Of a stretch of 64,000 nt of DNA, positions 34,588-64,000 are shown in pieces. Made by a program: the position numbers and the translations under genes. How positions within the stretch are numbered: position 1 is the first letter of the stretch; the number at the start of each line of letters is the position of its first letter. The stretch lies in assembly GCA_034509925.1 (NCBI GenBank), contig CM067534.1:4595501-4659500 (forward strand), read 5' to 3'. The notes under the pieces were generated by a model, which ran no database searches, was not told the origin of the DNA, and was given only the letters and a program-made list of their open reading frames with translations. The DNA comes from Hirudinaria manillensis. Taxonomy: Eukaryota; Annelida; Clitellata; Hirudinida; Hirudinidae.

Positions 34588-36662
34588 CTTGTGCCTTACG
34601 AACGTTTACGAATTTTTACTGAACATCCAGGTGAACAACCAAAGGGCAACAATGAATAAAGGTGCAGTTTTTGCATGTTTTTATTGCAAAACAGAATTCT
34701 CGACTTAACTCGACAAACATTGTAAAAAATAATCAGGTGTTATTAATTAATGAATACTTACTTCAAATAGATGCAATAATAGGCTCTAGTCCAGAAAGTC
34801 CACCATAAACTCAGACACTCGATTGCAGCAATGAAGATCTGCTAAATATCCGGACGAGAATGGTTGGACGGACGGATGGATGGATGGAAGGAAGGATGGA
34901 TGGATGGATGGATGGTGGAGAATCACAGCAAGAAACTGATGCGAACGGTAGGAGTAGCGAATATGGAAATAAATATAGCTCTAGGAGCCAAGAATGTTCC
35001 AACTAACTGCTTACATTGCAGGCTGTTCCAGGCTTATGCAACTTTTTGTGCTTTTAGCTGATGCGATATTTAGAATTGAATTTGAAACTCTTGAAACAAC
35101 TTTAAGCGTAGATTCGTTTGAAATTATTTTAAAACGAAATAATGATTTTATTAAAGCTTTTCATTCGAATAAATGAAATAAAGTTTATTATTTATTACAA
35201 TAATCATTATTCATTATGGAAATCATCCTTTTTGAGACGTGTTTCGGTTCAAGGGAGAGCGGGAAAGCGGAAGTACCGCCATGCATACCGCCATTTGAAA
35301 GCATCTTCTGGTTAAGAAATTAATCACATTAATTATTTTGTTAATATTTGAATTGCATCGTCTTCATCTGTAAGTCGTAAGTTTGGATTATAAGAAACTT
35401 TTCAGATAACTGCTCAAGGTATTATGAATCTCTCATTAATCACTTGGATGTGCCAAACTAAACCGACCAGCTCGAATATAAGAGCACCGGGAAATGAGTT
35501 TTATAACCAACTGAGGACAATAATTAGCTGTAACAAAGAGCTTGGATTTATGCACTTAATAGACATGTGGTCCAGCGTGTGTTCCAATGATCAAGACGTC
35601 ACCTCTCGTGATGGAGGCACAGATCCGAATCCCGTCGCTGGGGTATCGTCCTAATAATCTAGCTATGAAATGGATGTTTATAAAGCAATAGGTATCAAAC
35701 ACAGGATTGTTGTTTCTTATATCTCCAATGAGTCTATAACAATTCATAACAAACAAGGATAACGTGCCATTTAAGAAACAAAACTCAAAAGCTTGTTGCA
35801 CAAACTTTCTAGCGAGCATAAAGTAAATGATGGATGACGACCAGGCCTCAAAATTCCTACCGATAAATAAATCTTACGGTCGGTTCTTTGCTGCAGAAGA
35901 AAGGTCTTTCAAAACATAGCAGACTGCTGAGAAAAAATTCACAAGAAATTCACTAAAAAATTCACTAAGCTTGAAACGAGACTCGGATGGCTTAAATTTA
36001 ATAGCTTCATGGTAAGACGCCTACGTTTAACAACGAAAAGATAAGGAAGGCGAAGCACGGGCTCAGATAAGTGTAAGAGACGGTTATGGAAGCAGTCGTA
36101 AGGCACACGATTCCTCAAGGAGGAAGGTTATATAAAATCACAAATTGTTATTAAGAAAACCTTTATCATGTTCTACACTGTTGCCAACATCCGTTTGGGC
36201 ACTGCTATAACACTTCACGACGCCCAAGACATTTATGCACGTGATTTAACATCGTGATTTGTTGCTCTTCTTAATATTAATTAATTGCTTTTAGTATCAG
36301 ATTGATTGAGACCAATCAGAGAGACAGATTATGAACATTTTTTCTTTAAATTTCAAGTCGTAAGTAAAAGTCATCGTGTTGGTTACATGAGCAGGAATGC
36401 AAAACTTGGCCTCTAACACTGAATCTCAGAAACTTGTAATTCATTGATGAACGTTGAAATGCAAAATCATCAGCAGAATTGTAACAGATAGCAAACAAAG
36501 GAGAATCATTCTTCTTGTTTGGTCCAACAAACGTAATTATAATAATAATAATTATTAATTTCATAAATATTTAGCAGTGCTAATAATTATTAGCTCCCTG
36601 ATAAATATTTATCAAATAATAATTACTATTATTATCACTGCTAAATCATCCCCCATCAAGTG
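34588..36662. other. Spacer between myosin rod and SGSM3
   Basis: Holds the presumed promoter of the myosin-rod gene and the 3' flank of SGSM3. A GGAT/GGAC array lies at about 34866-34917. The ORFs here (for example 35556-35819 minus) show no family resemblance. Importantly, no sarcomeric myosin motor or S2 exons are visible on the minus strand. Confidence 0.5.
34866..34917. repeat. (GGAT)n-like tetranucleotide array
   Basis: About 12 GGAT/GGAC/GGAA units upstream of the myosin-rod start codon. A similar short array lies at 50373-50403 in a MYO15 intron. Confidence 0.85.
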
Positions 36663-36795
36663 TCAAATATCCCAGCTGAAAAGATGATGCTTGATGATCA
36701 TGTCGCTGATGCCTTCCTGCAATGGCCGACTCAAATCTTTCCTCACTGGGAGCTCCCAATCCTGGGAGAGATTAAATGCAAACTGAGCCAACAAT
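36663..36795 (-). CDS. SGSM3: SGSM3 alternative terminal exon, distal copy
   Basis: After acceptor TTTTACAG the exon reads (AG)A TTG TTG.. and encodes [17 protein letters not shown] through KHHLFSWDI, then TGA. It has the same phase as the proximal copy and is closer to the known SGSM3 C-terminus. Both copies end with their own stop codon, so they must be mutually exclusive last exons. Confidence 0.85.
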
Positions 36796-39700
36796 CTGTA
36801 AAATAAATTCATTGGTCCTTCTGAAATTATTTGACTTTGAACTCTCAAAAAGGATAAGAAATTCACAAATCGAAATAATTTCGACGAGCACGCGATAAGC
36901 AAAGCGATTGAATTTCAACCAACAAAACACACCTCAACCGATCTCCCGAAGGCTTCTCAAAGCGGGGCTCGTTGAATTTGTCGAGACGGAAATGAAGAAG
37001 GAAACTCAAAAAAGTTTTCCACGACAATTCAAAACAAAAAATAAAAGTTTTTTATCCCGACAAAAACACGAACGGAATGTACGGAATCGGCAAAACCAGA
37101 AACGGGTCAGCAAGGACCACCTCCATTTCGTAGTCAAATATTTCTGTAGAAATTCCTAACAGACGACTCGTGACTAGAAAACATGGCATCGAATGAAGCT
37201 GTTTAAAAGAACAAGATTCGAGTGAGCAGAAAGTCGTTTAATAAAACAAGTCCAAGTGAATATTTCGTCCGAGGAACCGCCAATCGTGAATTGTGCACGT
37301 CACGGTCCTCACGAGTCCCAACTGAAAAGGTGATATTTCAGGAGCACGTCCGTGGCTCCCCGTCTCAGTTCCTTGATGATCTTCTCTCCGTGCTTCGGAA
37401 GTTCCCAATCGGTCGACAAATTAAAAGAAAATGCAGACAACATCCTGGATGCCATCGAAAAGCAACAAAAAAAAAAGCAAATTAAAATTAAAATTAAAAA
37501 AAAAACATAACGAAATAAACAACCGCATCCATTGCAAACAAAACAAAACAGACTCAAAACTAAACTGTAACTAATTTTGCAGCTTTCACGACATAATTTC
37601 AGATTAACTTAAAAAATTTCATTCGAGTTATCACTTATCATGTTATCAATGGATGTTACTAGTCAATAAAAAGACGTCGTTTATCATTTCAAGACAGTCG
37701 TTCAAAGGCGTGAATCGATTCGCTCGCAAAGGAAAATCATTGAACCGCATTTCAAGAGTAAATAAAGCTACCTGAGTTCGCACTTGATTTGAACCCAACC
37801 GGGACTTCTTATGAAAGACCAGGGATGGTACCATTTCTCCACCACCTCCACGCACGAACACAACGTCTCGAGCCACAAGTGCAGCACCTGCTCACTTAAC
37901 GAACGACGATGAAGTCAATCGACAAGTTCTACCGAGTTTGAGTAGGTTTGAATCCCGATTGACAGGATGGCGAATGTTAAATCTTTAACGACATTTATTA
38001 AGTTCAGAGGAACAACTTTTTTGCAAAATTAATATGTCATTTAAAAATTGCAAACTGTAATCTCAGGTCTCTAGAATCTCTAGTATTCTGGGATGTCATG
38101 TCCTTGAAAGAGCAATGGACATCCTAAGGCTCGTTCACCCCTGAATAGATTTAATTGTCACTCACTTGAGACCACAGCACATGAGGGACCTGAACTTGAC
38201 ATCCATCTGGGCGTGGACGTTGTCGTGTGTCGCATTCACCGAATGAACGGCCTGCAGGTTGTTGAGAATCAGTTTAATTTCTTTGCATATCTTCCCATTT
38301 TAACTTCTTTGCAACTGCAGTCGAGCCACAGAAACGATGACAACAACAACAACAACAGCAGCAAAACTTTCAACAGAAAGGACAAGAATAAACTCAACAA
38401 CAACAATGGAAAAAAGGAGAGGAACAAACTCTGTACAGGATCTCCTCGGGGGTGAGAACCTTGCCATCTTCATCGAGTCTGAAATCCGGATCGACAAATT
38501 CTTTAAAATATCAAGAATATTAAAATATCAAAAGTAAGTACCTGAACGTCTTGCAAAGTACGAGTCTTGAGTACACAGAATCGAAATCTTTCTCGACTTC
38601 TTTTGTGGCGGCCTAAAACGCAGATGAATCCTCGTGAATTTTCATCGATTTATGAAAATTATGAAAATCATGAAAATTATAAAAACAACAAACACTCGTT
38701 CAACTCTACCTCGTCAATGAACAACCACGGATGGCACGGACCGCCGAGAATCGACGGACGCTTCAAGCCGTGCTCAAAGACGGCCTTCAGGGCGGGGCAC
38801 AGCCTTTCAAAATGGGAAGTGTTTCATTAGAGCAAATAGAGCACTCAATTCCGAGCAAACGAAGACTCACACTCCTCTGACGATGTCTGTTATCGTTTCC
38901 GTGACGGCGTCGTCTCCTGCAGACGAATAACTTTTGCTCCTCTCGTCCAAGACTTCCACGAACTTTGCAGGGAACCAGCCCCTGAGGCCGTTCAACTCTC
39001 CGATCCAGCAGTGATCGTCTCTTTGAGAAATTATCTGCTTATTGAAAAGAAACTAGGTATGCTGGCTGTCACTAACACTTTTAACAATAAACAATAATTA
39101 ACAATATGGCAGGATAAATAGCAGAAGGAATCAAAAGGACTCGAACAAAAAACATTTCTAGAATGATTCTAACGGTGATGACATCATTTTTCTTGAAACC
39201 CAGTTCATCATCATCATGCCTCTCAAAGTCCAGCAAAGCTTTCGCCCTCTTCCTTCTTTTTCTCGAGACGTTCACAAAGTTTTCGAGATCTTTGGCGTGT
39301 GACTCCATCAAGTAGTCCGCTTGAAGGTTCTGATTGAAATTGAAATGATTGAAATTGGAAACATTCAATCGATGAGATTTTAATTTCGAACGAATGAGTG
39401 AGTTAGTGAGGGAAGAGTTGAAAAAAGACAACGGGGAAAAGAAAAGACAAGTTTTGAGTTACGATTTTGCAGTTTTTTGGATCGAGAGACTGGAAATGTC
39501 TGGCCACTTGCAAGATGGCCTCCCTCAGGTCGACAAGGATTTCAGTCTGTCGAATGTTCTTCGTCTTTTCATTTTCAAAGTCATCGTCCGCACGATCGCC
39601 CCAAAGCATCGTCGACAAAACGGATTTGGAATGCTTCAAGTGTCTCTTGTTCAGTTGCTATCGGATACGAAGAGAATACGAAGTAAATTACTTTTTAATT

Positions 39701-42045
39701 CGCATTTCGTTATATTTTAAATTAATTTTGTAAACCAATTGAAATGCGTTTATGCCATTCGATCATTCGAGATAAGGATAAATGTGATAAATAAGGATAA
39801 AACATCCATTTTAAAAGTATTTTTAATAGGTCAACGTGTCAAGTTCGGTCAAGGTCGGGAACTCGGAAACCAACCTGCTTCGGTAGATTTTTGGCAGATT
39901 CTGGGTTGATGAGGCAGCCCTGGTCTGCCATGAGGTAAGCAAGGTGCTTCCTTCTTTGTGCGTCAACGCAGACGTCTGTCAACGAGCCAAACGACTTGAA
40001 GGCCACCTAGGTGTGTAACATATATACATTATATATATATACATGTTATGTAAAAGTTATACATTAATTAAAAATACATATATATATATATATTCATAAC
40101 ACTTACTCTAAGACTCATTTCTGGTAAATGAGTGAGTGAGTTGGTGAGTGAATGACTTAATTACAAGAAGTTTAAACAACAAAAGCAGACGACCTCAATG
40201 AGTTCATCAACATCCTGAACATCGCCAGGAATGTCTGACAAAACGTTGAAGATTTGAGCAGAATTCTCGAGTCTCAGAATGTCGCTCTCCTAAGAATTAT
40301 TTCAAAAATTATATTATTTTTTTATAAAAAATGATCTTCATTTTGTCACTACAAGACTATCTTATCTCATTAATAACAAATCAATAATAATAATAATAAT
40401 AATAATCTAATTCATGTTTTGTAATAACAGAATTGCAGGACTATCTTATCTCTATTAATAACAATTGCCAGAATCGAGAACAATCTTAATGTAAAGCTAT
40501 AGAATTCAAAGAGCAGTTTTGATGCAATCGGTTTTATAAATGATGAACGTCCAAAACAAAAGCAGTCATCTGATAGTAAACAAGAGCAACAAACTCTGAG
40601 CTTGAGTGTCGCCAAAGTGATGAGGAAGAGGACGATGGACCCCTCGTAGAAAAGCACATCCCAGATTTTTAAGAGGACCCTCGTGTGAACCACGCTTGCA
40701 AATATCGTCAGAAACCAATGTAGGGTTATCAGAGAGAGTTCTGCATTTTTATAAAGAAGAAAAAATACAAAAATAAAAAACACAATTATAAGAATTATTA
40801 ATAATAAGAATTATTAATATTAACAATAAAAGAAAAATTTAAAAATAATACTTTTAAAACGCTTATTGCCAGTTTATAGAAAAGATTTTAAATCTGAACA
40901 TTCGCACATTATATTTACATGTTTATGTAATCACATAAACTTTACTGAAAACGAAATCCTAACCAATGTCGTGTTCCTTCAGTTTGTTGTCAATTTCCGG
41001 AAGATACGTCACAACCAATTGCCTGAGAACGCGTTGATCCGCCTGACAAACGAACGCCCGATCACATAACATCACAACAATATCACAACAACAATAATAA
41101 ACTAAGCAACCAAATGCTGACTAAATCCTAAAAGTGTCAGTCACTTAGAGAGACTTCCATGGCATGTTCCAGAAGGTTCCAAAGAAAAGATTCTTAATAA
41201 AGAATTTAATAAACTTAATACAAAAAAAAACCGTGTTTAACCTGAACTCCAAGAAGAGTGTTTGAATAGTAAGAAGCAGGCAAAACATCCTCAATTATAG
41301 TGCTCATCATCCAGAAAGCATCTTCTTCTTCCATGAACAGCAACAGGGAAGCTGCAATCTGAACAGAAGAATTCACCTCTGAATATATATATATATTAAT
41401 ATTAAAACTTATTTTCAAAACTTAAAATGAAAAATGCTACATTACACTATGTTGCTACTACATTTCAAACCATAATTCAATTCTCGTCCAATCACAAGAC
41501 ACAAACCATGCCGGTCCCCTGACAGTAACCAATGTCAGGGAAGAGCCAAGCTATGGCCCTCAAAACCCTCCTCAGCCTGGGAATCCCAGTGCTATTTATG
41601 TTGCAGAAGCAGGCATTGCTGGGCATGGTCCTTAATAAATCCTGGATAATAAATAATTAATGACCGTGATTAACATCTAATTATAATAACAAAATGTCCT
41701 CTCGACAACTCGAACACCTTTTCAATCTGCTTTGAAGTCATGAGATGGTCGTTGGAGCTCGCCTTGACGATCATTTTGTAGTTGGTCTCCGACTTCATTT
41801 TCTTTTCCATTGCACCAGAGGTCCTCATCCAGATTTGGGGACGAATTGAGTGGGGAATTCCCTGCCTGATCATCAACTTTAATTTCTCTGAAGTCGGAAG
41901 TCTGTGGTCGATCTTCAAAGATAGATGAAAAGATGAAATAGTTCGATGGTCTTAATTATTATTTCTATGACTTTCTCTTTTTTCCTTTGCAATGGTCTAC
42001 ATCACAGCACAAAAATTGGAACATAGTTATACAAATTTGTTTTGA

Positions 42046-42079
<34 letters not shown>

Positions 42080-42962
42080 GCGATAATAATAATAATACAT
42101 ACATTGTTCCATGTCAAATCTCCTATGCTGTTGTTGTGTGAGAACTCCAAGTAGGCAATCCACTTGAGCCTATGCTGAGGATCTTCGATGAATCTCTGGC
42201 TTAATAATTTATTTGAATTCTCTTCTGGTCCATCTAAGAAATGATGTGCCTTGTTTATTCATTGATCGAACATTCTAAATTTAAAATGATAATAGAAAGA
42301 CCTTCTTCTTCAACTTTGAAACCAAACTCATCGAATCTGTAATCCAGCCATTCATCACTGTCATCCTCATGCTGGAAAATCAGTAATGACTGTGTATGTA
42401 ATAGAAGCATAAAAAAATTAGAATAGTTATTAAAGACAGTGCAAATTCTAACTTGGAGGCGGAGCAAAATGTCCTGTGGCCACATTGAAGGTGTCAAACC
42501 TGAAAATGGTCCTCCAGGAAACGGATTGACTCCATCTTGTGGAATAACTGATGATATCGTGAGCCCGTCATCAGAGCCGCTCACCATGTTTCCATCATCT
42601 TCATCGTCAAATAGTGTTTCAACTGAAATTTGAACAGATTGGTAGATTTAGAATACTAGCACACTTCAGACATCATGAAAATGTCTCCAGTTGCTAATCA
42701 TCAATCTTGAAATTTCTAAGAAATAAATACAAACTTATTTGTATCTACTCTTAAGCAGACTTAAATGGTAATACCTCGCAACATGAATATGACACAAAGC
42801 GACTTTTGTTAAATTCATAGAACACAATCAATGGCAAAATGTAAAAAAAAAGAACTCTGATGAACAGCTAGGAGCGAAAACATATGATGTTATACCTTTC
42901 ACTTTTTTCGAGCTGTATCCAGCAGGATGACCGAATCCCAGCACAGACTTTGCAAAATCCAT
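36663..42962 (-). CDS. SGSM3: SGSM3-like RabGAP (TBC-SH3-RUN)
   Basis: Small G protein signalling modulator: a TBC domain speeds Rab GTP hydrolysis, with SH3 and RUN domains for partner binding. Shared exons: 42962-42896, 42622-42453, 42371-42302, 42233-42103, 41912-41718, 41641-41507, 41358-41242, 41042-40964, 40740-40595, 40289-40194, 40006-39875, 39645-39463, 39329-39174, 39034-38871, 38803-38710, 38612-38542, 38478-38430, 38251-38166, 37894-37772; then one of two last exons (37444-37309 or 36795-36663). Products are 799 or 798 aa. Both TBC catalytic fingers are present: IEKDLLRT (Arg finger) and GYCQG (Gln finger). SH3: [15 protein letters not shown] to [89 protein letters not shown]. It is slightly longer than human SGSM3 (about 749). 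Confidence 0.93.
37309..37444 (-). CDS. SGSM3: SGSM3 alternative terminal exon, proximal copy
   Basis: After acceptor CATCCAG the exon reads (AG)G ATG TTG.. and encodes [17 protein letters not shown] through KYHLFSWDS, then TGA. It joins the upstream exon (ends CTC AG at 37772) in frame. It is alignable with the distal copy but diverged in the middle and one residue longer. A weak ATTAAA lies about 70 nt downstream. Confidence 0.75.
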
Positions 42963-44173
42963 GTGAATTGAAAGTAAAATAACCGAGCGCTATACAAAAA
43001 TCTCCATCTCGTCAATGGTCAACACCCACACAAAAATAATGAGGACTGGCTTTTCACTTGTTTTTATCCCTTTAATCGATTGACTACAATTTGATAGGTA
43101 AACAAATAATTTAATGGATTATTCGCCAAAACTCTTATCTATTTTAGAAATAATAGAATTTATTTTTAAACAATTCTTATCAAACAATTCTTATCAAACT
43201 TCAATGTTGTCTGCTATGTAAGGCTATATCTGGAATATTAATCGCTCTAACCTTAGGAGGGAATGTTTAATAAATCTAGATGACCTTATCCTTCTAGAAT
43301 TTGTCAGTTGATGAACCAGGTTTCAAATTAATGTGTTACGTTGGTCGATGAGGTTTTCACTACAGGCGATCCAGTCTCCCTTCGGATAATTCTATTTTGA
43401 AATTTTTTACCAACTCATTACTGTTGCTTTCATTTGCAAATAATTTTTACTCGTTTAATAAATAGTCCAGACCTCTAGAAAATATTAGCGAAGTCGCCGC
43501 TAATTAGCTAGTCCCGAAAAACATGAAATTAGGTCTTCCCTATCATAATTACAGTACTAATATTAGTATTATTAACCATATCTCGCACGCCTAAATTAAT
43601 GTAATTGAGTCCATGAAAATTAAATAGAAACTTTCTAAGCTGTGCAGGAACAACACTAGCATTGCCACCCCACCCTTCCTCGTCTCAGTTATCCAACTCA
43701 ATCGGACTAATGGCCATCAAGTTTTCTACTTATTTAACCAAGCTTTTTGAAAGCTATTAACTCATTCAGCCAGGCCCCGTCTGGAAGATTAGAAACCCAA
43801 TAATACTGAATTAAAAAAAAGTCACATTAATAAATAGGTACATAATTGGTTCTCATAATATTACAAATCTCATAATCGACAAAAAATGAAAGAAATGTCT
43901 GGAGAAAATCAAAAAATGTTAAATGGCCTAAATTCCTTGCGCAGAGAAGCACCTAAAAAGTCAATTCAAGTGCACATCAAAAATGGCATACATAGATACA
44001 TCGACATAAATACATCTCGAATCTAAAAAATAAAATTTAAATACAACCCTGATTTGATCAGTTCCAATGCGTGCTTGGTCCAACACCTAATCACACCTAA
44101 ACAATCACACATATGGCATGATACATTAATGATACAATGTATGTATGTACGGTATGTATGGCACGTATGTCAA
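42963..44173. other. Spacer between SGSM3 and MYO15
   Basis: 1.2 kb carrying the SGSM3 promoter and MYO15 3' UTR, both on the minus strand. No gene or RNA seen. Confidence 0.45.
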
Positions 44174-61812
<17,639 letters not shown>

Positions 61813-64000
61813 CTGAATAGGAAAAGCTATGAATTGTTCATTCGTACCCAATGATTGTGCCATAACCTGGCTGGCTTTTGAATTATTATATGACTATCAA
61901 GTAAAATTGAACAAAAGTAAACATAAAAAATAAAAATAATAAATGAAACATCAAAAAAATGACGACCAAATACAAAAGAGACGAACAAACAAAACAGGAA
62001 AGAGGTGGGTGTAAGATGGAAGGTAATAAATCACCAGATATTTGAGTTTAAGTGGTTACATTTTATAAAACATTATTTACAGATTGTTGAATGTTGTTAT
62101 TGATGATACAAATGCATAATTTGCATAAAAATTCCATTTTGAGTTTGCTCAACTGAAAACTCCTGATATTATTTAACGACTTAATAACGACAATCAAATA
62201 CTTCCCAACGTCCCCCTTCACTAATCAGCGAGCAACGACGCCCCGTAAAAACAAAGCAGACGAATTTTAATGCAGTGTCTAATTTCAACGACTTTGTAAG
62301 CTTTTTTGAGTACAACATTTAGCAAGATTATTTACAGTATATTAATGTTGTTATTTTTTTTGTAACAACAAATAAACCTGCGACTTAGCGCACGTCTTTT
62401 TACAAAAAAAAGTTGTGGCGAATTGTTTGTAATTAATCGTCTTAATTAGGATTAGAGTGGATTTTAACATTTTGATTTTGAGGAAATGTAATTTTTTGTC
62501 AATGTTTCATGTTTATATATCACTAAAACTTACTTTGAAGATCTTATGAACCTTGTAATATAAATTTTATAACACATATGCAAAAAGTTCCTATCATTAT
62601 TGGAAAGTCTAAAAACACATTGTTATGCAATTTACAAGTTGTATTAGTCATAGGAAGCTCATATTTTACAAGGTGTTTTGTGTGTGATAAAATGATGCAA
62701 TGTCCAAATTTGAACAAATTTCATTGGTTAGTTCTCGAGAAATTAGGAAAAATGTGAAATTCCTATCTTTATTGTCTCCACTGTATACGTTATTGTCAAA
62801 GAAAGACACTTGCACTCAAAACGAAAGACTCCTGGCGATTCTAGGGTCTCAAACAACCTTTTACGTCTAAGCCCCGAAATTATAACTAGCCTAAGTTCCA
62901 CAAAAAATGCGCTTGGTCCGCTACTGCAAGTGAGTAAATAAGACGAGTTTATAAAGCACAATTTTCATATACGGTTATTAAGTTTCTTATTACATTTAAG
63001 TCAAGTGCACGTCACAAATAAAGCGGTCTTCAGTTTAAGGTAGCTTGTCGATGTCATCGTGAGTGTCTAACTTTAGAGGCTTGCATAACAATAAGGGGTG
63101 TTGCCGAGTGATTCGAGTCGTGTTGCTGCTATTACATTTCCGAATGCCATAAAATAGTAGATTTAGAAAATGCAAGAATTCACTGCACCATTTCTCTGAT
63201 CTCACATCCTATTACTTGGTTCTTATGCTATTCAATTACATGCTTTATGTGTTTAAGCCTAAGCATTCTTTGAGACTTCTTTGTAAACCGCCGTTCTCCC
63301 ATAGATTCATTGTCTAATTGGTTGTCGTCACTTCCCATAATATTGCCCATTGGTTCCATACCTTTCTTTTTCTGAAATTTTCGACTTGAAAGACTGTCGT
63401 TGGTCGAATTTTAGCCAGAAGTATCCTTTAGATTAATTCTTCTTGACGTTGTTGGTCGTCGCATATAAGCATTCATACATTCCTATTGGAGTATTATAAA
63501 TATAAAAATTGGACAGCAATATTGCAGCTGGAACCCTGGTTATAATGCTTAAAATTGTAATTCTTCAGTTGTATATTCAATATCTTGAATAGGCTTCAGT
63601 AGTTGTTATGCTAAATACAGTACACCTTCATGCGTTCATGTGAAATTTCACTCTCGATTCTTCACAAAAGGTTGATGTCAATCGGTATGCATGACTTTCA
63701 CTGTTTACCTCAACGCTTTCGTTCGTATTAAAGCTATCTTTCAAACATTTTGATCAATTATTGGAGGTGTCCTCAGTTCCTAATCTAGGACGTGCATCAA
63801 ATTCATCATCAGTGATTGATATTCAAAATAAACGGAATATTCCTTATCGAGTAATAGCACGCAATTCAATGAAGATAAAATGACTTATTTTAGTAGTATG
63901 AAGAATAGTGAATGTTGGGACATATCCGGGATGATCTTTTACGGCTTAATTTATTTAGTAAGAATAAATGATGGATGATCAGAGAGGCTTGAGAAATGGA
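61813..64000. other. MYO15 intron 1 / upstream, no gene seen
   Basis: The residual N-terminal motor exons (expected to contain something like IYTYIGSILVAVNPY) were searched for on the minus strand and not found, so this stretch is probably intronic. No other coding, RNA or repeat feature is supported. Confidence 0.45.

Noticed and set aside
35556..35819. 87-aa minus-strand ORF in the SGSM3/myosin-rod spacer, and a tRNA-like GATCCGAATCCC nearby
   Set aside because: The ORF has no family resemblance or splice context. The tRNA-like stretch lacks a foldable acceptor stem and A-box.

Overview
The window is nuclear DNA of an animal. Genes are split into many short exons with GT/AG introns, intergenic DNA is AT-rich, introns carry many microsatellites, and every recognisable product is metazoan (laminin alpha, RACK1, an Ig/FnIII receptor, a ciliary EF-hand protein, a sarcomeric-type myosin rod, a TBC-SH3-RUN RabGAP and a MyTH4-FERM myosin). 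A myosin-rod protein with a unique head resembles molluscan catchin/myorod, and there is a short intronic run of vertebrate-type CCCTAA repeats. Both fit a bilaterian invertebrate, possibly lophotrochozoan, but the phylum is not proven from this sequence.

Layout: 728-2846 (-) 5' end of a laminin alpha gene, running off the left edge; 4731-10121 (+) long-chain acyl-CoA synthetase, 21 exons, 700 aa; 10980-12275 (-) RACK1, 6 exons, 316 aa; 14837-15001 (+) a doubtful 54-aa membrane ORF; 15574-26089 (+) a 4-Ig/1-FnIII transmembrane receptor, 12 exons, 820 aa, whose introns form a microsatellite hot spot; 26812-28066 (+) EFCAB2/DRC8, 7 exons, 161 aa; 28659-34587 (-) a free-standing myosin-rod (myorod/catchin-like) gene, 16 exons, 1020 aa; 36663-42962 (-) SGSM3-like RabGAP, 19 shared exons plus two alternative terminal exons, 799 or 798 aa; 44174-61812 (-) a class XV myosin, 49 exons in view, 2159 aa, missing its extreme N-terminus, which lies beyond the right edge. 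From 61813 to 64000 I see no gene.

Exon models were built by hand from reading frame, splice consensus and family alignment recalled from general knowledge. In each model the intron phases add up to one uninterrupted frame, which is strong internal support. The genes are ordinary neighbours rather than an operon or pathway; three (myosin rod, SGSM3, MYO15) lie in tandem on the minus strand.

Most notable: the myosin-rod protein, made from inside the full myosin heavy chain gene in the known cases, appears here as its own gene with no sarcomeric motor exons upstream; SGSM3 has a duplicated, diverged, phase-matched last coding exon; MYO15 has a 20-nt microexon followed by a roughly 260-bp tetranucleotide array running almost to the next 3' splice site; and a 98-bp sequence is repeated without a mismatch 629 bp apart.
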